Source: Megasphaera lornae (GTDB lineage: Bacteria; Bacillota; Negativicutes; Veillonellales; Megasphaeraceae). From it: DNA of 35,744 nucleotides. The position numbers and the translations under genes were made by a program. The notes beneath the pieces were generated by a model. The model saw nothing but the letters and a program-made list of their open reading frames with translations, did no database searches and was not told where the DNA came from. The DNA lies in NCBI RefSeq assembly GCF_000214495.1, contig NZ_AFIJ01000006.1, forward strand, positions 1 to 35,744, given 5' to 3'. Shown in pieces: positions 24,728 to 31,005 of this stretch; the first letter of the stretch is position 1, and each line of letters opens with the position of its first letter.

Positions 24728-24756
24728 ATTATACACGAAAATACTTTATCTGCCTA
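24728..24756 (-). promoter_or_regulatory. Promoter of purA
   Basis: TAGGCA (24751-24756), 17 bases, TATAAT (24728-24733) on the minus strand, about 46 bases before the purA start at 24682. Confidence 0.6.
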
Positions 24757-24849
24757 TGTCCGGGAAAAAATTTTCCCGCCTTTCTTCAGTGCGAATCCCC
24801 CTCGCCGGTCGTCATAAAAAATTCATTAGATTTTTTTTATGCTTTAGTC

Positions 24850-24855
24850 TATAAT
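24850..24855 (+). promoter_or_regulatory. Candidate -10 for the flavin oxidoreductase gene
   Basis: TATAAT 51 bases before the ATG at 24907, in AT-rich DNA; the best -35 (TTAGAT, 18 bases upstream) is poor. Confidence 0.4.
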
Positions 24856-24906
24856 TATATGATAAAAAATTCAGCATTCTATACACATATTGAGGAGAGA
24901 TGATTC

Positions 24907-26013
24907 ATGTTATTTGATAAGTGTCGCATCGGCGGTATTGAAACCACTTCCCGCCTGGTTCGTTCCGCCACCTTTGAAGGCTTGGCCGATGACTGCGGGT
25001 ACCCCACGTCGGAAATGTTACTGGCATATGAGCATTTAGCGGCAGGCGGTGTCGGCATTATTATTACCGGAATGATTGCCGCCGGTACGATAGAACCCCG
25101 CCAGCATCGTCAAATCCGTTGCGACGGGGATGACTGTATCGCACCTTTGGCGCAATTAACCGACCGCGTACATAAACACGGCGGCAAAATTATCGCCCAA
25201 ATCGTGGAAATCGGCGGCGCTATCATGTTGCCGGAAGGACCGGGGACGATCATCAGTCCCAGCGGCATTCCTGAAAAAGTAGGCAAAGAAATGCAAGCCT
25301 CTCGCGCCTTGACACATGACGAAATTCAAATTTTGATTCAGGATATGGGCAAAGCGGCGGCACGTGCCGAAAAAGCCGGGTTTGACGGCATCCAAATTCA
25401 CGGGGCTCACGGCTATTTAATCAGCAAATTTTTAACCCCTTTCTTTAATCAACGCCGCGACGAGTATGGCGGCTCCTTGGAAAACAGAGCCCGTTTTCTC
25501 TTGGAAATACTGACGACCGTACGCCAAAGTACCGGCGCCGATTTTCCCCTTTGGTTAAAACTGAATTGCGCCGATTTTATGCAGGAAGGCGGCTTAACAT
25601 TTGAAGACTGTCAACAACTTATGCCGCTCCTTGCCGCAAGCCCCGTTAACGCCATTGAAGTGAGCGGCGGCAACATGGCCTCTTTGCCGCGTAAAGGCCC
25701 CATTCGCGCCATTCGCCGAACGAAAGAGCCCATGTATTTCAAACCCTATGCCGAACACCTGGCCGTCGCCTTAAAAGATACGCCCATAGACGTAGGCGTC
25801 GTCGGCGGCTTTCGCGATCTCCATCAAATTGAAGACACCTTGGCCGCTACTCCCCTGGCCTTTGTTTCCATGTCCCGGCCGTTCCTGCGCCAACCCGACT
25901 TGCCGAATTTATGGCGCAACGGCAGCGACGAACCGGCCGCGTGTATTTCCTGCTCCCGCTGTTACGGAACGGATGCCATTGCCTGTATCTTTCATAAAAC
26001 AGAAAAAGAATAA
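24907..26013 (+). CDS. Old Yellow Enzyme family NADH:flavin oxidoreductase
   Basis: 368 residues of an FMN-binding TIM barrel. Landmarks are RLVRSATFEGLAD near the N-terminus, the active-site HGAHGY (165-170) and the loop FLTPFFNQRRDEYGGSLENR. A C-terminal CISCSRC.....AC (Cys 346, 349, 352 and 360) resembles the cluster-binding part of 2,4-dienoyl-CoA reductase-like members. There is no second FAD/NAD domain, so the protein is the single-domain form. It probably reduces an activated C=C bond; the substrate is not predictable. GAGGAGAG precedes the ATG by seven to nine bases. It is followed by DUF2953 after an 83-base gap. Confidence 0.88.
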   Translation: MLFDKCRIGGIETTSRLVRSATFEGLADDCGYPTSEMLLAYEHLAAGGVGIIITGMIAAGTIEPRQHRQIRCDGDDCIAPLAQLTDRVHKHGGKIIAQIVEIGGAIMLPEGPGTIISPSGIPEKVGKEMQASRALTHDEIQILIQDMGKAAARAEKAGFDGIQIHGAHGYLISKFLTPFFNQRRDEYGGSLENRARFLLEILTTVRQSTGADFPLWLKLNCADFMQEGGLTFEDCQQLMPLLAASPVNAIEVSGGNMASLPRKGPIRAIRRTKEPMYFKPYAEHLAVALKDTPIDVGVVGGFRDLHQIEDTLAATPLAFVSMSRPFLRQPDLPNLWRNGSDEPAACISCSRCYGTDAIACIFHKTEKE

Positions 26014-26096
26014 AAAACTCTCCCAAACTTCCCGGACGGGGTCACTTCTGCTAGAATATAACTATATTCCTGTATAACGAAAGGAGCGAATAGCCA

Positions 26097-26753
26097 TTGA
26101 ATATACTGCTTCCCGGTGTAACCGTGTTAGTATCGGTATGTATCCTCTTGCTGTTCGTTCCTTTTTCCTATACCCTGCAGGGGCATCTCGGTCATCCCCG
26201 GACCTTAACGTGTCGGGCAACATGGTTTATGAAACACGTCTCCCGTACCTATCCCCGGACGACCGCAAAAGAAAGCCCCCCCGAATCGCCGAGCGCCGCC
26301 GGCGAAGCACTGTGGAAACAACTCCGCGAAGAAACGAATGCGGCGGCGGAAAAACCTGCCGCCCCCTCGGAAGATGCGGATGTTATGACAACCGCCTCTC
26401 CCTTCCCGTCTTACTTACGGTTTCTCCTCGATCCGGAACTGCTGACCGCTTGTCTGGCAGGAATCTTGCGTATTCTGACCGCTTCTCAGCTTACCGCCTG
26501 TACTCTCTCGGGATGCCTGGGACTGCCGCGTCCGCATCAAACGGGAATACTGGCGGCCGTACTGTACAGTTTGGGGGCACGACAAACGGAAAATCTCCGC
26601 TTTACGTACACGGAACCTTCTTGTGACTGCACCTTATATATAGCCGGGCAACTCTATCCGGCGCAACTGTTGTATATCGTATTGCACACCGTACTGCAAC
26701 CGCCCGTTCGTACGCTGTTAAAAAATTTATGGGCCGCCGGAAAGGAAAAATAA
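26097..26753 (+). CDS. DUF2953 family protein
   Basis: 218 residues. An N-terminal hydrophobic segment (about 3-24) is followed by a Pro/Ala/Glu-rich variable region (about 55-95). Then comes the conserved part with LSGCLGLPRPHQTGILAAVLYSLG, which matches the DPxxTG...G pattern of DUF2953, although the usual D is replaced here. The start is a TTG at 26097, with AAGGAG (26081-26086) ten bases upstream. It ends one base before the ytfJ start codon, and this pairing is conserved in endospore-forming and related Firmicutes. Function unknown; a membrane-linked role is likely. Sequence similarity is modest, so the family call is moderate. Confidence 0.7.
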   Translation: MNILLPGVTVLVSVCILLLFVPFSYTLQGHLGHPRTLTCRATWFMKHVSRTYPRTTAKESPPESPSAAGEALWKQLREETNAAAEKPAAPSEDADVMTTASPFPSYLRFLLDPELLTACLAGILRILTASQLTACTLSGCLGLPRPHQTGILAAVLYSLGARQTENLRFTYTEPSCDCTLYIAGQLYPAQLLYIVLHTVLQPPVRTLLKNLWAAGKEK

Positions 26754-26754
26754 C

Positions 26755-27162
26755 ATGGAGAATACAAATGAACAATCCTTATCTTCATTATTCGAAAAAT
26801 TCAAAGAAATGATCCGCGTAGAAACGGTCGTAGGAGAAGCCGTCCATATCGGCGATGCCATCTTAGTCCCCTTTGTCGACGTCTCTTTCGGCTTCGGTTC
26901 CGGTAATCTGAACGGAAAAACCGAGCACGGTCGTCACACTGCCGGCGGTGGCGGCGGCGCCAAACTGGAACCGTCCGCCATCCTGGTTATAAAAGGCGAT
27001 CGGGTGGAAATGTTTTCTATCAAAAAGAACGGCTACCAAGCTTCCGCCTTCGAAAAATTAATCGCCATGGCACCGGAAATTATTGAAAAATTAAAAAAAG
27101 ATAAATACATTTATATTAATGATGATGATAAAACGTCCGCTACCGACGAAGATGACGAATAA
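26755..27162 (+). CDS. ytfJ: GerW/YtfJ family protein
   Basis: 135 residues. The motifs VVGEAVHIGDAILVPFVDVSFGFGSG (given in part: GEAVHIGDAILVPFVDVSFG), a glycine run AGGGGGAKLEP, SAILVIKGDRVEMFSI and a C-terminal EIIEKL are the signature of the YtfJ/GerW family. In Bacillus it is a sporulation-related protein, but it is also kept in bacteria that are not known to sporulate. The acidic tail (DDDKTSATDEDDE) is unusual in length. The start codon lies immediately after the DUF2953 stop, with AAAGGA overlapping the end of that gene, so the two are co-translated. Confidence 0.9.
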   Translation: MENTNEQSLSSLFEKFKEMIRVETVVGEAVHIGDAILVPFVDVSFGFGSGNLNGKTEHGRHTAGGGGGAKLEPSAILVIKGDRVEMFSIKKNGYQASAFEKLIAMAPEIIEKLKKDKYIYINDDDKTSATDEDDE

Positions 27163-27200
27163 CTTCTTACTCGCCATATTGTAAAGGATTACCAAAATAG

Positions 27201-27229
27201 TTGTATTTTTAAAAGTCCTTTGCTATAAT
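27201..27229 (+). promoter_or_regulatory. Promoter of the ompH/skp-like gene
   Basis: TTGTAT (27201-27206), 17 bases and an extended -10 TGCTATAAT (TATAAT at 27224-27229), followed by a leader of about 40 bases. Confidence 0.7.
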
Positions 27230-27275
27230 ACGTTACAGAATATAAATTTGCAACTTACTATTAGGAGGAATAACC

Positions 27276-27703
27276 ATGAAATTAAAAAACAACTGATTTC
27301 TTTAGCCGTAATGGGCGTACTCACCGCCGGAACCGCAGCATCCGCATTCGCTGCCGGCATCGGTACGGTAAACTTTGAAACCTTAATGACGTCCCATCGC
27401 AATTATCAAAAAGCGGTAGTACAAATGCAAGGTGCTGTAAAGCAGGCCGATTCCGAATTTAATCAAAAAGCCGCCGCTATGAAAACGGATGATCAACGTC
27501 GTGCGTTGGCACAGCAATTAAATCAACGCTTAAATGCATTGCAAGTACAATTATTCGGACCGATTCAACAAGATATTGCCAACAAAGTCAATGCAGTACG
27601 CAAAGAAAAAGGATTGGACGCTATTGTATTCCAAGGTTCGGTTATTGCCGCCGACAATGCGCCGGTAGATGAAACACAGGACGTATTGGCAAAATTAAAA
27701 TAA
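27276..27703 (+). CDS. OmpH/Skp-like periplasmic chaperone, start region frameshifted
   Basis: About 142 residues expected. A signal peptide (KKQLISLAVMGVLTAG..ASAFA) is followed by IGTVNFETLMTSHRNYQKAVVQM, a long coiled-coil middle (QADSEFNQKAAAMKTDDQRR...LNQRLNALQ) and LDAIVFQGSVIAAD, the pattern of Skp/OmpH, which escorts unfolded outer-membrane proteins. The ATG at 27276 has AGGAGG eight bases upstream but its frame stops after six codons (MKLKNN, stop). One missing A in the A6 run at 27284-27289 would give MKLKKQLISLA and restore the gene. The downstream frame extends to a TTG at 27248 without a ribosome site, so a one-base sequencing error is the best explanation. Its presence supports a two-membrane cell. 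Confidence 0.85.
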
Positions 27704-27717
27704 AATCATGCCGTACG

Positions 27718-27751
27718 AAAAACGCAGCGAAGAAATTCGCTGTGTTTTTTT
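27718..27751 (+). terminator. Intrinsic terminator of ompH
   Basis: Stem CGCAGCGAA (27723-27731) with TTCGCTGTG (27736-27744, one G-T pair), four-base loop, followed by seven T residues. Confidence 0.88.
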
Positions 27752-27774
27752 ATGTAAAACCCGTAAGTACCGCA

Positions 27775-27828
27775 TTGACGTATACCAAATAGGGGTATAA
27801 TATATAGTATATACCCCCATTCGGTATT
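27775..27828 (+). promoter_or_regulatory. csoR-copA promoter with two operator-like sites
   Basis: TTGACG (27775-27780) with TATAAT at 27796-27801 (15-base spacer) or TAATAT at 27798-27803 (17-base spacer). Two 19-base sites of the form TATACC-N7-GGTATW flank the -10: 27781-27799 and 27810-27828, with starts 29 bases apart. The first lies between the promoter elements and the second after the start point, as expected for repression by the adjacent CsoR-family protein. Confidence 0.65.
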
Positions 27829-27857
27829 TTATTATTTTCGGGAAAAAGGAGTCAGTT

Positions 27858-28145
27858 ATGAACAGTCCTACACAAAATACGTTGTCCCAAGAAGAAGAGA
27901 AACGCTTGCTTTCTCGTCTGAACCGTATAGAAGGACAAGTACGCGGCATAAAAAATATGCTGTCGCAAGAACGCCCCTATACGGAAGTACTCATACAGGT
28001 CAATGCCGTACAGGCGGCAATGCATTCCTTTACCAAAGAAATGCTGTCCCACTATATCCACACCGCCGTAGCCCCCGAATTAGGGGACGCGGCCCCCCAT
28101 ATTACCACAGAATTAACCGACTTGATTCAAAAAGCGTTACGTTAG
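27858..28145 (+). CDS. csoR: CsoR-family repressor without cysteines
   Basis: 95 residues of the CsoR/RcnR/FrmR all-helical DNA-binding family, clear from LLSRLNRIEGQVRGIKNML and LIQVNAVQAAMHS. It should form a homotetramer that binds the operators at 27781-27828. The family senses Cu(I), Ni/Co, formaldehyde or sulfide through Cys/His ligands. Here the first position (Cys36 in the Mycobacterium protein) is Tyr41, the His position is Tyr66 and the second Cys position is Ala70. The whole protein has no cysteine. His56, His65, His68 and His81 are present, so a His-only site is conceivable. The ATG has AAGGAG upstream. copA starts ten bases downstream, so it likely controls copper export. Confidence 0.9.
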   Translation: MNSPTQNTLSQEEEKRLLSRLNRIEGQVRGIKNMLSQERPYTEVLIQVNAVQAAMHSFTKEMLSHYIHTAVAPELGDAAPHITTELTDLIQKALR

Positions 28146-28154
28146 GAGGTACTG

Positions 28155-30926
28155 ATGAAAGAAGAAAAATATACCATTACAGGAATGAGCTGCTCAGCTT
28201 GCTCCGCACATATAGAAAAAGCCGTAAAAAAAGTGCCGGGAATCCGCACGGTAGCGGTAAACCTGTTAACGAACAGCATGCTCGTCACGTACGATGAAAC
28301 CGTGGCGGATGCAGCAGCGATTATCGCCGCCGTAACCGGCGCCGGCTATGGCGCCGCCCTTCCGGGAAGCGCCGAAACGCCGCTGCCCGCCACCAATGAA
28401 TTGCAGACCTTAAAACACCGCTTACGCGTTTCTATTATCTTTTTAATTCCCCTCGTGTATATTGCCATGCATACCATGTGGGCCCGTCTCTTCGGACTTC
28501 CCGTCCCTGCCGCAGTCGCCTCCTGTTTGGACGGGTCTCAAAATGCCGTTACCTTCGCATTTTCACAATTTATTTTACTGTTGCCCATTATGTATTTAAA
28601 TCGTAACTATTATATAACAGGCTTTACGAATCTATATCATCGTGCCCCCAATATGGATACCTTGGTCGGACTGGGGTCTATGGCTTCCGCGCTCTTCGGC
28701 ATAGTCGCCGTCTTCCGCATCGGTCACGGCTTAGGAACGGGAAATCTCGCCCTGGTACAAACCTACAGCACAAATTTATATTTTGAGTCTGCCGGCATGA
28801 TTGTCACCTTAATTACGGTAGGAAAATATTTGGAAACAAAAGCGAAAGGCAAAACCGGCGCCGCCATTGAAAAATTAATGAATTTATCACCTAAACAAGC
28901 CACCGTCCTGCGCGACGGTAAAGAAACGACCATTCCGCTGAGTCGCCTGCAAGTAGGCGATGAACTGATCATTCGTCCCGGTGAACGCATCGGTGCCGAC
29001 GGCGTTATCTCCCAAGGCTATACGGGAATTGATGAATCTTCTCTCACCGGCGAAAGCATGCCGGTAGAAAAAGGGCCGGGAAATACGGTGACCGCCGCAA
29101 CGCTGAACAAAAGCGGCACCATCCGGGTCATTGCCGAACGAGTGGGCGAAAATACGACCCTCAGTCAAATCATTCGCCTCGTCGAACATGCCGGTGCAGC
29201 GAAAGCGCCGATTGCCAAAATTGCCGATACGATTGCCGGGATTTTCGTTCCCGCCGTTATTTCCATCGCCATTGCGGCTTCCTTACTTTGGTACTTCCTG
29301 TTCGGTGCCGATCCGGAATTTTCCTTTTCTATCGGAATTTCCATCTTAGTAATTTCCTGCCCTTGCGCCCTGGGATTGGCTACCCCCGTCGCTTTAATGG
29401 TAGGTATCGGCAAAGGTGCGGAAAACGGTATTTTAATCAAATCCGGCGAGGCGCTGGAAACGGCCCGCGCCATTGACACGGTAGTCCTGGATAAAACCGG
29501 CACCATTACGGAAGGTCATCCGGAAGTGACGGATGTTCTCCCCCGCCATATTTCGGCCGAACAATTAGTATCCTTGGCGGTCACCATGGAAGCCGCCAGC
29601 GAACATCCCTTAGCCGAAGCCGTCCTGACATACGGCAAACAACATGCTATCGTGCCCCGTCCCGTCACGGCCTTACAGCCCCTCTTCGGCAAAGGCATTA
29701 AAGTAACCTATCAAAACCGTACATACTATGCGGGAAACGAAACCTTAATGCAAGAATTGCACATTCCTATTGCCCCTATAAAAGACCGCTTACAAGAACT
29801 GACCGCCGCCGGTAAAACACCGTTGCTCTTTGCGTCGGAAAGCGAGTTTTTAGGGCTCATTGCCGTAACGGATAAAGAAAAGCCGACCAGTGCCGCCGCC
29901 ATTGCCGCGTTTAAACAATTGGGACTTACAGTGATCATGATAACCGGCGATACATTGCGTACCGCCCGGGCGCTGCAAAAACGCCTGGCAATTCCCCACG
30001 TAATCGCCGGCGTACTGCCGCAAGACAAAGAAAACCATATTGCCCGATTGCAAAGCAGCGGACATAAAGTCGCCATGATCGGGGACGGGATTAATGATGC
30101 CCCCGCCTTGGCAAGAGCGGACTTGGGAATAGCCATCGGCGCCGGTACGGATATCGCCATAGAAAGTGCCGATGCCGTATTGATGAAAAGTGATTTGCAA
30201 GATGCAGTCACGGCCATTCGCTTAAGCCGTGCCGTAATAAAAAACATTAAAGAAAATTTATTTTGGGCGTTTATTTACAATATTATCGGTATTCCGCTGG
30301 CCGCCGGCGTCTTATATCCGTTATACGGAATAAAACTGAATCCCATGATCGGGGCTGCCGCTATGAGCATGAGCAGTGTCTGCGTTGTCCTCAACGCGTT
30401 ACGATTGCGCTTTTTTCACGCCGACCGAATGACGGCGCCGCACCGGACACCGCCGGTTTCCGAACGTCCCTTACCGCCGGAAACTGCTGCCTATGCGTAT
30501 ACCTTACATATTCAGGGCATGACCTGCCATCATTGCGTGCAACATGTCCGCCAAGCTTTATTGCGAACCGAAGGCATACAAAGTGCCGACGTCTCCTTAA
30601 AACCCGCTGCGGCCCGTATAACCGCCGCCCGCCCGTTCCTTACCCCGGAACTGTCCGCAATCATCCGCACGGCAGGATATACCTTGACCGCAATGACCGA
30701 TGACCGCCCGACAGGAGAAACTACGGTTGTTACCATTCAGGGCATGACTTGTCAGCATTGTGTACAACGAGTAAAAACCGCGTTACAGTCTCTAGACGAA
30801 GTGCAATCGGTCACCGTAGATCTTGCCGCGCATACCGCCACCATTATCGGCTCCCGTGCTTTCACGCCGGATGAACTGGCACCGGTCATAAAAAAAGCGG
30901 GGTATACCCTGCTGCACAAAAAATAA
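28155..30926 (+). CDS. copA: Copper-translocating P1B-type ATPase with N- and C-terminal metal domains
   Basis: 923 residues. An N-terminal HMA domain has GMSCSAC (Cys13/Cys16). The core has eight membrane helices with SCPCALGLATP (Cys402, Cys404), the phosphorylated DKTGT (Asp446), SEHPLAEA (the HP motif), MITGDTLRTARA and GDGINDAPALARADLGIAIG. The CPC plus YN (YNIIGIPLAAG) and MSMSS signatures are those of Cu(I) pumps (P1B-1). After the last helix there are two further HMA domains, GMTCHHC (Cys791/Cys794) and GMTCQHC (Cys866/Cys869), making an unusual 1+2 arrangement; CopA proteins usually carry them only at the N-terminus. It exports Cu(I) from the cytosol. AGGAGG directly follows the csoR stop codon, so the pair is an operon. 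Confidence 0.95.
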   Translation: MKEEKYTITGMSCSACSAHIEKAVKKVPGIRTVAVNLLTNSMLVTYDETVADAAAIIAAVTGAGYGAALPGSAETPLPATNELQTLKHRLRVSIIFLIPLVYIAMHTMWARLFGLPVPAAVASCLDGSQNAVTFAFSQFILLLPIMYLNRNYYITGFTNLYHRAPNMDTLVGLGSMASALFGIVAVFRIGHGLGTGNLALVQTYSTNLYFESAGMIVTLITVGKYLETKAKGKTGAAIEKLMNLSPKQATVLRDGKETTIPLSRLQVGDELIIRPGERIGADGVISQGYTGIDESSLTGESMPVEKGPGNTVTAATLNKSGTIRVIAERVGENTTLSQIIRLVEHAGAAKAPIAKIADTIAGIFVPAVISIAIAASLLWYFLFGADPEFSFSIGISILVISCPCALGLATPVALMVGIGKGAENGILIKSGEALETARAIDTVVLDKTGTITEGHPEVTDVLPRHISAEQLVSLAVTMEAASEHPLAEAVLTYGKQHAIVPRPVTALQPLFGKGIKVTYQNRTYYAGNETLMQELHIPIAPIKDRLQELTAAGKTPLLFASESEFLGLIAVTDKEKPTSAAAIAAFKQLGLTVIMITGDTLRTARALQKRLAIPHVIAGVLPQDKENHIARLQSSGHKVAMIGDGINDAPALARADLGIAIGAGTDIAIESADAVLMKSDLQDAVTAIRLSRAVIKNIKENLFWAFIYNIIGIPLAAGVLYPLYGIKLNPMIGAAAMSMSSVCVVLNALRLRFFHADRMTAPHRTPPVSERPLPPETAAYAYTLHIQGMTCHHCVQHVRQALLRTEGIQSADVSLKPAAARITAARPFLTPELSAIIRTAGYTLTAMTDDRPTGETTVVTIQGMTCQHCVQRVKTALQSLDEVQSVTVDLAAHTATIIGSRAFTPDELAPVIKKAGYTLLHKK

Positions 30927-30932
30927 CCCCGT

Positions 30933-30948
30933 AGTTTCACGTGAAACA
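30933..30948. promoter_or_regulatory. parS centromere site
   Basis: AGTTTCACGTGAAACA matches the conserved bacterial parS sequence TGTTTCACGTGAAACA at 15 of 16 positions. The 14-base core GTTTCACGTGAAAC (30934-30947) is a perfect palindrome. It sits between copA and a terminator, outside any gene. The parB in this window should bind it and load there as a CTP clamp. Confidence 0.93.
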
Positions 30949-30950
30949 AA

Positions 30951-30988
30951 CAAGGCGGCTGCATCCGTATATGGATGCAGCCGCCTTG
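30951..30988. terminator. Bidirectional intrinsic terminator
   Basis: A perfect 16-bp GC-rich stem (30951-30966 with 30973-30988) with a six-base loop, between convergent copA (+) and the autotransporter gene (-). On the minus strand it is followed by TTGTTTGTTT. Confidence 0.85.
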
Positions 30989-31005
30989 CTGTATATAATC
31001 GCTTC

